From: Cellulomonas humilata
Lineage (GTDB): Bacteria > Actinomycetota > Actinomycetes > Actinomycetales > Cellulomonadaceae
NCBI RefSeq assembly: GCF_030814415.1
Contig: NZ_JAUSVB010000001.1
Span: 1,116,001 to 1,180,000, forward strand
DNA length: 64,000 nt
Reading direction: 5' to 3'
The notes beneath the pieces are model-generated. The model did not search any database and was not told the DNA's origin. It was given only the letters and a program-made list of their open reading frames with translations. This document shows, in pieces, positions 26,102 to 34,268 of the stretch (its first letter is position 1; each line of letters opens with the position of its first letter). The translations under genes were made by a program, and so were the position numbers.

Positions 26102-29100
26102 ATGCACGGCAACCCCCTGCTCGCCGAGGCGCGCATCGACCGATTCGTGGCCGACCAGATCGTCCCGGCCGTCTACCGCGGCCGCGTCCCGCTCGACCTG
26201 ACCGCGTGGTCGGCTCCCGGCGAGCCGGTGCCGTTCCGCGACGCGGTCGGTCAGGAGTTCGAGCCGGTCGCGCCCGGTCTCGCGTGGGGTGCGCCGTGGA
26301 GCACCACCTGGTTCCACGTGACCGGCCAGGTGCCCGACGGCTGGTCCGGCGACGGCACGGCGGTCGAGCTGGTGATCGACCTGGGGTTCTCCCGGATGAA
26401 CCCGGGGTTCCAGGCCGAGGGGCTGGTCTGGCGGCCGGACGGCACGACCATCAAGGGCGTCTCGCCGATGAACCAGGCGGTGCCGTGGACCGGGGACGCC
26501 CGGATCGACGTGTTCGTCGAGGCGGCCGGCAACCCGAACATCGCCAGCAACTTCGGGTTCGTCCCGACGCCGTACGGCGAGCTGGCCACCGCGGGCAGCG
26601 AGCCGCAGTACGTGCTGCAGTGCGTCGACGTGGCCCTGCGCGACGTCGCGGTGTGGGAGCTGCTGCAGGACCTGACGGCGCTGATCGGGCTGATGAAGGC
26701 GCTGCCCGCGGACTCGACCCGGCGCGCGAGCATCCGGTTCGGGCTCGAGGACCTGCTGGACACGGTCGACCCCGACGACGTCGCGGGGTCCGCCGCCGCC
26801 GCACGCAAGTCGCTGCGCCCGCTCCTCGACGCACCCGCGTCGGCCAGCGCGCACCACGCCTACGCGGTCGGGCACGCCCACATCGACTCGGCCTGGCTGT
26901 GGCCGGTGCGCGAGACCGTGCGCAAGTGCGCCCGCACGTTCTCCAACGTCATCGCGCTGATGGACGCCGACCCGGACTTCGTGTTCGCGTGCTCGTCGGC
27001 CCAGCAGTACGCCTGGATGAAGGAGTTCTACCCCGAGCTGTTCGCGCGCATCCGCGAGAAGGTGGCGGCCGGCCAGTTCGTCCCCGTCGGTGGCATGTGG
27101 GTCGAGTCCGACACCAACATGCCCGGCGGCGAGGCGATGGCCCGGCAGATGGTGGCGGGCAAGCGGTTCTTCCTGGACGAGTTCGGCGTGGAGACGCAGG
27201 ACGTCTGGCTGCCCGACTCGTTCGGCTATTCGGGGGCGCTCCCGCAGATCGTGCGGTCGGCGGGCTCGCGCTGGTTCCTGTCGCAGAAGCTGTCCTGGAA
27301 CGACACCGACCGGATGCCGCACCACACGTTCACGTGGGAGGGCATCGACGGGTCCCGCGTGCTGACGCACTTCCCGCCGGTCGACACCTACAACTCCGAC
27401 CTGTCCGCCGTGGAGCTGCTGCACACCGAGCGGAACTTCGCGGAGAAGGGCGTCGCGGGCTCCTCGATCGTGCCGTTCGGCTGGGGCGACGGCGGCGGTG
27501 GCCCGACGCGGGAGATGGTCGCCTCGGCGCGCCGGTTCGCGTCGCTCGAGGGCGCTCCGACGGTCGAGCTGGGCAGCCCGAACACGTTCTTCGCGCGGGT
27601 CGAGGCCGAGCTGGCGCAGCCGCCGGTGTGGACCGGGGAGATGTACCTCGAGTTCCACCGCGGCACCTACACGTCCCAGGCGCGCACCAAGCAGGGCAAC
27701 CGGCGCACCGAGCACCTGCTGCGGGAGGCCGAGCTCTGGGCGTCGACAGCCGCGGTGCAGCAGGGCACCGCGTACCCCTACGACGAGCTCGAGCGGATCT
27801 GGCGCACCGCGCTGCTGCACCAGTTCCACGACATCCTGCCCGGCAGCTCGATCGGCTGGGTGCACCGCCAGGCGGAGGAGACATACGCGGCGATCGGGGC
27901 CGAGCTCGAGGGTCTGATCGCCGCCGCGGCCGCGGACGTCGTCGGCGTCGGGGACGTGCCCGTGCTGCTCAACGCGGCGCCGCACACCCGGTCCGGGGTC
28001 GACGCCCTGGGTGCTGGACCCGTCGAGGCCTCCGACGGCGACGCCGTCGTTCTCGTGCGGGGAGAGGACGGCACGGTCCGCGTCCACAACGGGCTCATCG
28101 ACGTCCACCTCACCGCCGGCGGGCAGATCGACTCGCTGCGGGACCTGCTGGCCGACCGCGAGGTGATCCCGGCGGGCGCGCTCGCCAACCTGCTCCAGCT
28201 GCACCGCGACGCCCCCGCGCAGTGGGACGCGTGGGACATCGACAAGGAGTACCGCCGGGTGGGCACCGACCTGCTCGACGCCGACAGCCGCGAGGTGGTC
28301 TCCGAGACCGCGGACGCCGTCGTCGTGCGCACCACGCGCTCGTTCGGCTCGTCGCGACTGGTCCAGGACATCACCGTGCGCCGCGGCAGCGCGGCCGTCG
28401 AGATCGTCACCGAGGTCGACTGGCACGAGCGGCAGAAGCTGCTCAAGCTCGCGTTCCCGCTCGACGTGCTCGCGGACCGGTCGGCCGCCGAGACCCAGTT
28501 CGGGCACGTCTACCGGCCGACCCACACCAACACGTCGTGGGACGCGGCCCGGTTCGAGATCTGTGCGCACCGCTGGGTGCACGTGGGCGAGACCGGCTAC
28601 GGCGTCGCGATCGCCAACGACTCCACCTACGGCCACGACATCACCCGTCGACCGGGTGGCTCCGGCACGACGGTCCGACTGTCGCTCCTGCGGGCTCCGC
28701 TGTTCCCGGACCCCGAGGCGGACCAGGGGCACCACCGTCTGACCACGGTCCTGCACCCGGGTGCCGCGATCGCCGACGCCGTCCAGGACGGCTACCGCAC
28801 CAACCTGGCCGAGAGGGTGGTCCTCGGTGCACGCACGGCCGAGCCGTTGGTCACCGTGTCGAACCCGGCCGTCGTGGTCGAGTCCGTCAAGCTCGCGGAG
28901 GACCGGAGCGGCGACGTGGTCGTCCGCCTGTACGAGTCGCTGGGCGGGAAGGCGCGTGCGACGCTCGTGCCAGGTTTCCCGGTGTCGGGTGCCCGAGCGG
29001 TCGACCTGCTCGAGCGGGACGTCGACGCACCCGGCGTCGAGGTGACCGACCAGGCCGTCGAGCTCGCGCTGCGGCCCTTCCAGCTGGTCACGCTGCGTCT

Positions 29101-29113
29101 GCCGCGAACATGA
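26102..29113 (+). CDS. glycoside hydrolase family 38 alpha-mannosidase
   Basis: This 1003-residue enzyme matches the length of bacterial cytosolic GH38 alpha-mannosidases. The zinc motif HIDSAWLWP is seen with His260 and Asp262, and the catalytic nucleophile is Asp372 in LPDSFGYSG. A HQFHDILPGSSIGWVH segment gives the late zinc His. The C-terminal half is the beta-sandwich region typical of the family. With no signal peptide it should trim alpha-mannosides after uptake by the transporter encoded just upstream. An AAGGAG Shine-Dalgarno precedes the ATG. The aldo/keto reductase follows after 13 bp. Confidence 0.95.
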   Translation: MHGNPLLAEARIDRFVADQIVPAVYRGRVPLDLTAWSAPGEPVPFRDAVGQEFEPVAPGLAWGAPWSTTWFHVTGQVPDGWSGDGTAVELVIDLGFSRMNPGFQAEGLVWRPDGTTIKGVSPMNQAVPWTGDARIDVFVEAAGNPNIASNFGFVPTPYGELATAGSEPQYVLQCVDVALRDVAVWELLQDLTALIGLMKALPADSTRRASIRFGLEDLLDTVDPDDVAGSAAAARKSLRPLLDAPASASAHHAYAVGHAHIDSAWLWPVRETVRKCARTFSNVIALMDADPDFVFACSSAQQYAWMKEFYPELFARIREKVAAGQFVPVGGMWVESDTNMPGGEAMARQMVAGKRFFLDEFGVETQDVWLPDSFGYSGALPQIVRSAGSRWFLSQKLSWNDTDRMPHHTFTWEGIDGSRVLTHFPPVDTYNSDLSAVELLHTERNFAEKGVAGSSIVPFGWGDGGGGPTREMVASARRFASLEGAPTVELGSPNTFFARVEAELAQPPVWTGEMYLEFHRGTYTSQARTKQGNRRTEHLLREAELWASTAAVQQGTAYPYDELERIWRTALLHQFHDILPGSSIGWVHRQAEETYAAIGAELEGLIAAAAADVVGVGDVPVLLNAAPHTRSGVDALGAGPVEASDGDAVVLVRGEDGTVRVHNGLIDVHLTAGGQIDSLRDLLADREVIPAGALANLLQLHRDAPAQWDAWDIDKEYRRVGTDLLDADSREVVSETADAVVVRTTRSFGSSRLVQDITVRRGSAAVEIVTEVDWHERQKLLKLAFPLDVLADRSAAETQFGHVYRPTHTNTSWDAARFEICAHRWVHVGETGYGVAIANDSTYGHDITRRPGGSGTTVRLSLLRAPLFPDPEADQGHHRLTTVLHPGAAIADAVQDGYRTNLAERVVLGARTAEPLVTVSNPAVVVESVKLAEDRSGDVVVRLYESLGGKARATLVPGFPVSGARAVDLLERDVDAPGVEVTDQAVELALRPFQLVTLRLPRT

Positions 29114-29126
29114 GAGGACACCTGCT

Positions 29127-30056
29127 GTGAAGACCTTCACCCTGCCCGGCACCGACATCGTCGTCCCGAACGTCGTGCTCGGGCTCATGCGGATCGCGGA
29201 CAAGACCGACGACGAGATCCGCACCCTGGTGGGCGCCGGGCGGGACGCAGGGATCACGATGATCGACCACGCCGACATCTACGGCGGCGCGATGCACGTG
29301 TGCGAGCGGCGGTACGCCGAGGCGCTGCGGCTGACCCCGGCCGACCGCGCCGAGGTCGTCATCCAGTCCAAGTGCGGCATCGTGCCGCCCGACGGCTTCG
29401 ACTTCTCCTACGAGCACATCGTCGAGTCGGTGGACGGCTCGCTCGACGCGCTCGGCACCGACTACCTCGACATCCTGCTGCTCCACCGCCCGGACGCCCT
29501 GGTGGAGCCGGACGAGGTGGCGCGGGCGTTCGACCAGCTCGAGGCCGCCGGCAAGGTGCGAGCGTTCGGCGTCTCCAACCAGACGCCGGGGCAGATCGCG
29601 CTGCTGAGGAAGTCCGTCCGCCAGCCGATCGTGGCCAACCAGCTGCAGCTGTCGATCACGCACTCGTCGATCATCGCCCGCGGGGTCGCCGCCAACATGC
29701 AGGCCGAGGACCAGTCGATCGACCGCGACGGCGGCATCCTCGACTACTGCCGCCTGAACGACATCACCATCCAGGCGTGGTCCCCGTTCCAGGCGGGGTT
29801 CTTCACCGGGGTGTTCCTCGGCTCGCCCGACTACCCGGAGCTCAACGCGGTGATCGACCGGCTGGCGGGGAAGTACGACGTCCCGCCGATCGCGATCGCG
29901 ACCGCGTGGATCACCCGTCACCCCGCGCAGATGCAGGTGATCCTGGGGACGACGAGCCCCGACCGGGTCACCGGCGCGGCGCAGGGTTCGGACATCCCGC
30001 TGACCCGGCCCGAGTGGTACGAGCTGTTCCGGACGGCGGGCTACATCGTCCCCTGA
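29127..30056 (+). CDS. aldo/keto reductase, YdhF-like
   Basis: This 309-residue NAD(P)H-dependent oxidoreductase has the AKR catalytic tetrad: Asp and Tyr in MIDHADIYGGAMH, Lys in VVIQSKCGI, and His in ILLLHRPDAL. The ADIYGG...CERRY arrangement is that of the YdhF subgroup. It is the last gene of the putative mannoside operon, 13 bp after GH38, and may reduce a sugar-derived carbonyl, but the substrate is not visible. It is followed by a short GC-rich hairpin. Confidence 0.92.
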   Translation: MKTFTLPGTDIVVPNVVLGLMRIADKTDDEIRTLVGAGRDAGITMIDHADIYGGAMHVCERRYAEALRLTPADRAEVVIQSKCGIVPPDGFDFSYEHIVESVDGSLDALGTDYLDILLLHRPDALVEPDEVARAFDQLEAAGKVRAFGVSNQTPGQIALLRKSVRQPIVANQLQLSITHSSIIARGVAANMQAEDQSIDRDGGILDYCRLNDITIQAWSPFQAGFFTGVFLGSPDYPELNAVIDRLAGKYDVPPIAIATAWITRHPAQMQVILGTTSPDRVTGAAQGSDIPLTRPEWYELFRTAGYIVP

Positions 30057-30073
30057 TCGGTCAGGAACGAAGA

Positions 30074-30093
30074 AGCGCGGCCGTAGCCGCGCT
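30074..30093 (+). terminator. 8-bp hairpin terminator after the aldo/keto reductase
   Basis: AGCGCGGC (30074-30081) and GCCGCGCT (30086-30093) form a perfect stem with loop CGTA, 17 bp past the stop. There is no T-run, as is common in actinobacteria. Confidence 0.6.
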
Positions 30094-30095
30094 CC

Positions 30096-30108
30096 TAGGG
30101 TCGATTCC
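30096..30108 (+). promoter_or_regulatory. -10 of leaderless VOC promoter
   Basis: TAGGGT (30096-30101) is followed by 7 bases before the ATG at 30109; there is no Shine-Dalgarno. The preceding terminator hairpin lies within its -35 region. Confidence 0.5.
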
Positions 30109-30513
30109 ATGACGATCTCACTCCAGTACACCAACATCACCGTCAGCGACGTGGACGAGGCGCTCGCGTTCTACCGGGACGCCCTCGGCCTCGACGTCAA
30201 GCAGGACGTGTCGGCCGGCGACTACCGCTGGGTCACTCTCGGCAGCGATGCCCAGCCCGGCCTGGGCATCGTCCTGTCCGAGCCCCACGCCGGGCGGTCG
30301 CAGGCCGACGGCGACGTCATCCAGGAGCTGCTCGCCAAGGGCGTCCTGCCGATGCTCGTGTTCGCCTCCGACGACGTGGACGCCACCTTCGAGACCGTGA
30401 AGGCGGCCGGCGCCGAAGTGGTCCAGGAGCCGACCGACCAGGGCTGGGGGCCGCGCGACTGCGCATTCCGGGACCCGTCGGGCAACCACATCCGGATCTC
30501 GCAGGCGTCCTAG
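30109..30513 (+). CDS. VOC/glyoxalase-superfamily protein
   Basis: This 134-residue protein is a pair of beta-alpha-beta-beta-beta modules. The opening YTNITVSDVDEALAFYRDALGLDV and the ending GPRDCAFRDPSGNHIRISQ are classic VOC/glyoxalase features, with a likely metal or substrate Glu in the last strand missing or replaced (HIRI). Roles range from glyoxalase to antibiotic binding, and none can be chosen. It appears to be a monocistronic, leaderless gene and overlaps the convergent sucrase/ferredoxin-like gene by 4 bp. Confidence 0.88.
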   Translation: MTISLQYTNITVSDVDEALAFYRDALGLDVKQDVSAGDYRWVTLGSDAQPGLGIVLSEPHAGRSQADGDVIQELLAKGVLPMLVFASDDVDATFETVKAAGAEVVQEPTDQGWGPRDCAFRDPSGNHIRISQAS

Positions 30514-31385
30514 GGCTCGATCCCGGCGAGCGCCCACTGCCGCACCGGCAGTGCCTGGGTGGCGGCGCAGGTGGAGAGCAGGGGTGCCGACGACGCCTCG
30601 ACGAGCCCGACGGTCACCGGACCGTCGGGCGAGTCGAGCCGGACCGACCAGCCGTCGGCCGTGCGCTGCTCGCCCAGCGGCGGGTAGGCGTCGAGGCGGT
30701 GGTCGCCGAGCTGTTCGCGGGCGAAGTGCTGCGCGGCCTGGACCGGGTGCGAGTACGCGCTGCGGCCGCGCAGGAGCTGCGGGTGCACGCGCCCGGCGAG
30801 GTACGCGTCGGCCACCGTGACCGCGTCGCCGTCGTCGACCCAGCCGTAGTACAGGCCGTGCGGGAGCAGGACCATCGTGCCCGCGAAGCGGTCGCCGCCC
30901 AGGTGCGAGCACTCCCAGGTCTCCTCCGGGTACGCGGAGGCCAGCCGCGCGGCGACCGCTCGCCCGCGGACCGCGCAGCACTGGTCGTGACGGCCGTGGG
31001 CACAGACGGCGAAGACGGGTCGGTCCGACGGCACGCCTGCGGAGCCGTCCAGCGGCACGTCGAGCAGCTCGCGGGGCTCGTCGACGTGGCCCCACAGCAC
31101 GGACTCGCGGCCGGGGCGCGAGTCGACCAGCGCCCACCGCGTCCCGACCTGCGCGGCACGTCGCCCCGGGCGCCGGATGGCGAGCGGGCGGATCCCCTCG
31201 CCCTCGATCCGGTGCACCAGCGCGCGGCCGAGGGCGTGGTCGAACGGCGGGTCGATCAGCGCGTGCCGACCCCAGGCAGCCTGGTTCTCGACCAGGAACC
31301 AGCGGTCGCCGTGGGAGCCGGTGCCGACGAGGGGGTCGCCGCGGTCGCGGGCGCCGTCGCTGCAGGGCACCCACTCTCCGCTCAC
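30510..31385 (-). CDS. sucrase/ferredoxin-like (Suc_Fer-like) protein, third gene of the peptide operon
   Basis: This 291-residue protein matches the Suc_Fer-like family (PF06999), thioredoxin-fold proteins related to [2Fe-2S] ferredoxins. The key stretch is VCAHGRHDQCCAVRG near residues 127-141, where the cysteines could bind a cluster. GTG at 31385 lies 7 bp after the oxygenase stop with no room for a promoter, so it belongs to that transcript. An attractive inference is that it supplies electrons or reducing equivalents to keep the oxygenase iron ferrous, or performs a second modification. No enzyme activity is established for the family in this context. Confidence 0.85.
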   Translation of the reverse strand: MSGEWVPCSDGARDRGDPLVGTGSHGDRWFLVENQAAWGRHALIDPPFDHALGRALVHRIEGEGIRPLAIRRPGRRAAQVGTRWALVDSRPGRESVLWGHVDEPRELLDVPLDGSAGVPSDRPVFAVCAHGRHDQCCAVRGRAVAARLASAYPEETWECSHLGGDRFAGTMVLLPHGLYYGWVDDGDAVTVADAYLAGRVHPQLLRGRSAYSHPVQAAQHFAREQLGDHRLDAYPPLGEQRTADGWSVRLDSPDGPVTVGLVEASSAPLLSTCAATQALPVRQWALAGIEP

Positions 31386-31392
31386 GACGAGG

Positions 31393-32646
31393 TCACGGCG
31401 ACGTCACCACCACGCCCTCGCGCAGCAGGCGGCGGACGACGACGAGCGCGCTGGCCAGGTCGAGGCCGGGGAGCGACCCGACGGTGACCGGGTCGCCGGT
31501 GCGGAGCGTGTGGAGGGCCGACGCGGCCTCGACGGGCAACGTCAGCACCGTGCCCCGGGCGGTCAGCCGCACGCGGTCGCCCGCCGTCTCGATGCGGCCG
31601 CCGTAGCCGCTGCGCCACCGCACGCGGGTGTCCTCGGTCAGCCCGGTGATCGCGTCGAGGGTAGCCAGCGGGGCGACCGGTTCCGGGCGGGTGTCGCGGC
31701 CGAACCGGGCGCCGAGGCGGCTCGCGGCTCGCTGTGCGGGGTCGTCTGTCGCGGTGAGGGCCGCGACGAGGTCGGTCAGGGTCTCCTCGACGATCGGGCG
31801 CAGCTGGTCCGGGTCGCTGACGTCAATCCCCAGCGGCAGCGACGCGCGCAGCGCCGGGGAGTCGCCGAGCAGGCTCAGGAGCATGTCGACGACGTCCGCG
31901 CGGGTGTACGCGGACAGCCCGACGGTCAGGTGGATGGAGGTGTCGCCGAGCGCGGTCGCGGAGTGGATCCAGCCGCGCGGCAGGTAGAGGGCGTCGCCGG
32001 GGCGCAGGACCCGGTCGATGACGGGCGTGCGACGGCCGGCGTCGGCGACCGCGGCCCGGTGGTCGGTCCACACCTGGTCCTTGAGCGGGTCCGGGTGCAC
32101 GGGCGCGTGGATGACCCAGTGCTTCTCGCCGGACACCTGCAGGACGAACACGTCGTGGGTGTCGTAGTGCGGCGAGAACCCCTGCGACGACGGCGGCGTG
32201 ACGTAGGCGTTGACCTGCGCGGGATGCCCCAGCTGCTCGACGAGCTCCCGCGTGAAGTCGATCAGCGGCGGCCACATCCGGTGCAGCCCCTGGAGCACGA
32301 TCGTCGCGCCCGCGGCGAGCTCGGCGAGCACCTTGTCGCTCGACACCTGGTCGGACACCTCGGCGCCGAGCCCGCCCGACGCGGTGAACCGGGCCGGGGG
32401 TAGGACGTCGCCCTCGCGGGCCAGCCGGACGAAGGGCGTGCGCAGGGCGCGTCGGCCGACGAGCTCGTCGACCGCGGCGGCGGAGAACAGGTCCGTGAAG
32501 TCGTCGTTCGCGGGGGAGAGCAGGGCCGCGCGGCCCCAGAACTCCTGGGCGAACCGCTCGGTGGGGACGCTGATGCAGCGGGAGAGCGCGGACCGCAGGA
32601 CCGGTCCGCGCTCTCGTTCCTGCCGCCTCAGGATGCTCTCGGGCAC
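31393..32646 (-). CDS. JmjC/Cupin_4-type 2-oxoglutarate Fe(II) oxygenase coupled to a repeat peptide
   Basis: This 417-residue protein belongs to the Cupin_4/JmjC ribosomal-oxygenase group (YcfD, NO66 and MINA53 relatives), known to hydroxylate Arg or His in ribosomal proteins. The iron triad is complete: His160 and Asp162 in SPHYDTHD, and His228 in RGWIHSA. Lys175 in SGEKHW fits the 2-oxoglutarate contact. A winged-helix-like C-terminal half (ITGLTEDTRVRW to LLREGVVV) is typical of the family. Its GTG shares one base with the stop of the upstream peptide gene (TAGTG), which strongly suggests that the peptide is its substrate rather than a ribosomal protein. Confidence 0.88.
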   Translation of the reverse strand: MPESILRRQERERGPVLRSALSRCISVPTERFAQEFWGRAALLSPANDDFTDLFSAAAVDELVGRRALRTPFVRLAREGDVLPPARFTASGGLGAEVSDQVSSDKVLAELAAGATIVLQGLHRMWPPLIDFTRELVEQLGHPAQVNAYVTPPSSQGFSPHYDTHDVFVLQVSGEKHWVIHAPVHPDPLKDQVWTDHRAAVADAGRRTPVIDRVLRPGDALYLPRGWIHSATALGDTSIHLTVGLSAYTRADVVDMLLSLLGDSPALRASLPLGIDVSDPDQLRPIVEETLTDLVAALTATDDPAQRAASRLGARFGRDTRPEPVAPLATLDAITGLTEDTRVRWRSGYGGRIETAGDRVRLTARGTVLTLPVEAASALHTLRTGDPVTVGSLPGLDLASALVVVRRLLREGVVVTSP

Positions 32647-32891
32647 TACGCCGAGCCGTCCGCCCCGCCGTCGTGCCCGCCGGGGTTCGCGCCCCCGTCG
32701 GCCGGTCCCTCGCCTGCGGAGCCGTCGGCACCCCCGTCGTGCCCGCCGGGGTTGGCGCCGCCGTCGGCGGGTCCCTCGCCTGCGGAGCCGTCCGCGCCGC
32801 CGTCGTGACCACCCGGGTTGGCGCCGCCGTCGGCCACGCCCTCCCCCGCGGGCGCCGGCTCGGTGGTGATGTCGTCATCGTTGATGCTCAT
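32646..32891 (-). CDS. tandem-repeat acidic peptide, candidate precursor (RiPP-like) for the adjacent oxygenase
   Basis: This 81-residue peptide has an 18-residue leader-like start (MSINDDDITTEPAPAGEG) followed by three near-identical 22-residue repeats, residues 19-40, 41-62 and 63-81 (the last ends three residues early). Each repeat has the core ADGGANPGGHDGGADGSA with a single His, and differs only in its first residue (Val or Pro). The repeats contain no Cys, Lys, Arg or aromatic residue. A GAGGGGAG Shine-Dalgarno 5-7 bp before the ATG shows it is translated. With the oxygenase gene overlapping its stop, one modification per repeat, for example His, Asn or Asp hydroxylation, is the simplest hypothesis. 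Confidence 0.82.
   Translation of the reverse strand: MSINDDDITTEPAPAGEGVADGGANPGGHDGGADGSAGEGPADGGANPGGHDGGADGSAGEGPADGGANPGGHDGGADGSA
32649..32837 (-). repeat. 66-bp in-frame tandem repeat (about 2.9 copies)
   Basis: The DNA units are 32772-32837, 32706-32771 and 32649-32705. They encode the His-containing repeats and differ by only a few bases, mostly in third positions. That implies recent tandem duplication and possible copy-number variation among strains. Confidence 0.9.
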
Positions 32892-32951
32892 GGACACTCC
32901 CCTCGTCTCGCAGCCGTGCAGCGGCGTCGCCGCCTTCGCGAGCGTATGCGC

Positions 32952-32998
32952 TTGACGAGCGGCGCGCCGGAGGAGCATTCTTCAACCAACAAGTTGCA
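32952..32998 (+). promoter_or_regulatory. promoter and operator candidate of the ArsR-SRPBCC operon
   Basis: TTGACG (32952-32957), an 18-bp spacer and CATTCT (32976-32981) make a plausible promoter. Directly after it, TTCAAC-N6-GTTGCA (32981-32998) is an imperfect inverted repeat, in the right place for ArsR autoregulation. Confidence 0.4.
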
Positions 32999-33017
32999 CA
33001 ACCGAGAGGTTTCACAG

Positions 33018-33362
33018 GTGGATCCGCTCAGTGCGACGTTCGCCGCTCTCGCCGATCCGACCCGCCGGGCGATCCTCGCCCGGCTGGCCGACGGCGAGGC
33101 GACGGTGACCCAGCTGGCGGAGCCGTTCGACATGACCACGCAGGCCGTCTCCAAGCACCTCCGGGTGCTCGAGGAGGCCGGTCTGATCACCCGGGGCAGG
33201 CGCGCGCAGTGGCGGCCGAGCCGGCTCCGCGAGGACGCGCTGGACGACGCCACCGACTGGCTCGAGCACCACCGGGCGGCGTTCCGGCAGCGCTTCGACG
33301 CCCTGGACCGCGAGATCGCCGCGCTGCGCACGGACGAGGGGAACCACGATGGGAACCACTGA
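33018..33362 (+). CDS. ArsR/SmtB-family winged-helix regulator
   Basis: This 114-residue regulator opens with the family hallmark FAALADPTRRAILARLADGEATVTQLA, then the recognition helix region MTTQAVSKHLRVLEEAGLI and the wing RRAQWRPSRL. No Cys metal site is present. ArsR proteins of this type usually partner with SRPBCC (AHSA1) proteins and presumably sense small molecules. GTG at 33018 has a GAGAGG site 8 bp upstream. It overlaps the following SRPBCC gene by 14 bp, so all three genes form one operon. Confidence 0.92.
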   Translation: MDPLSATFAALADPTRRAILARLADGEATVTQLAEPFDMTTQAVSKHLRVLEEAGLITRGRRAQWRPSRLREDALDDATDWLEHHRAAFRQRFDALDREIAALRTDEGNHDGNH

Positions 33363-33822
33363 GCTGATCGTCGAGCCGGGGCGGCAGGACGTCGTCGTCG
33401 TGCACGACTTCGAGGCGCCGCCCGAGGTGGCGTTCCGCGCCTACACGGACCCGGAGCTGATGCCGCGCTGGAAGGGGTCGGAGCGGTTCGCGGTCGTCGT
33501 GGACGAGCACGACCTGCGGGTCGGCGGGCGGTGGCGGCTGGTGATGACGCGCGCCGACGGCACCGAGTACCCGATGCGCGGGGTCTTCCACGAGGTCAGC
33601 GCGCCGCACCGGCTCGTGTCGACCTACGAGTTCGAGCCCGGCGGTCCGGGGGCGCTGCAGCTGGTGGTCGAGACGTTCGAGCCCACGCCTACCGGGTGCC
33701 GGCTGACGTCGGTGTCGCTGTTCGCGTCGGTCGAGGACCGCGACGGCTGGGTGCCGTCCGGCGGGCTGGAGTCCGGGACGCGCGCGTCGATGGCCATGCT
33801 CGACGAGGTGCTGGCGTCATGA
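33349..33822 (+). CDS. SRPBCC (AHSA1-type) protein 1
   Basis: This 157-residue START/AHSA1-like protein forms a small beta-grip with a hydrophobic cavity. The typical features are FEAPPEVAFRAYTDPELMPRWKG and DEHDLRVGGRWRLVM, followed by a C-terminal long helix (TRASMAMLDEVLA). The ligand is unknown. It overlaps the ArsR gene by 14 bp and the next SRPBCC gene by 4 bp. Confidence 0.9.
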   Translation: MGTTELIVEPGRQDVVVVHDFEAPPEVAFRAYTDPELMPRWKGSERFAVVVDEHDLRVGGRWRLVMTRADGTEYPMRGVFHEVSAPHRLVSTYEFEPGGPGALQLVVETFEPTPTGCRLTSVSLFASVEDRDGWVPSGGLESGTRASMAMLDEVLAS

Positions 33823-34268
33823 CCGACCTCGAGGTGCAGCGGGCGTTCGACGCCCCGGCGAGTGCCCTGTGGGCCGCCTGGACCGAGTCCGACGCCGTCC
33901 GCGCGTGGTGGGGACCCCAGGGGTTCACGTGCCCGGTCGCGCGGATGGACGTGCGGGTCGGCGGGGTCTCGCTGGTCGCGATGCGGACGCCCGACGGGGT
34001 CGACCTCTGGAACACGTGGACCTACACGCGGATCGTCGACGGCGAGCGGCTGGAGTTCGTCAACGGGTTCAGCGACGCGGACGGCGGCTCCCACGACCCG
34101 CAGGAGCTCGGCTTCCCGGCCGGCATCCCGCGCGAGGTCCCCCACGTGATCACGGTCCGCGACGGGCTCCTGACCGTGGTCGAGCGCGGGTACGCCGACG
34201 CGCAGACCGCCGAGCTGTCTCGGCAGGGTCTGGAGTCGTCGCTCGACAAGCTCGCCGCGACGTTCTAG
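33819..34268 (+). CDS. SRPBCC (AHSA1-type) protein 2
   Basis: This 149-residue paralogue of the preceding protein shows RAFDAPASALWAAWTESDAVRAWWGP and RMDVRVGGVSLVAM, and ends in the amphipathic helix LESSLDKLAATF. ATG at 33819 overlaps the previous stop. Two SRPBCC proteins under one ArsR regulator suggests paired binding proteins for one ligand. It converges with the DUF1801 gene, the stops overlapping by 4 bp. Confidence 0.9.
   Translation: MTDLEVQRAFDAPASALWAAWTESDAVRAWWGPQGFTCPVARMDVRVGGVSLVAMRTPDGVDLWNTWTYTRIVDGERLEFVNGFSDADGGSHDPQELGFPAGIPREVPHVITVRDGLLTVVERGYADAQTAELSRQGLESSLDKLAATF

Noticed and set aside
26090..29278. A 1062-codon minus-strand frame opposite GH38
   Set aside because: Antisense shadow of the intact GH38 gene, with no recognisable domain.
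30510..31385. Reading the Suc_Fer-like gene as a sucrase
   Set aside because: The family name is historical; the sequence is a thioredoxin/ferredoxin-like protein without a glycosidase motif.
31393..32646. Calling the oxygenase a plain ribosomal-protein hydroxylase (YcfD-like)
   Set aside because: Possible by family, but the one-base overlap with the repeat peptide gene makes the peptide a better substrate candidate.
32649..32837. Possible CRISPR-like repeats
   Set aside because: The repeats are contiguous, in frame and without spacers; they encode the peptide repeats.
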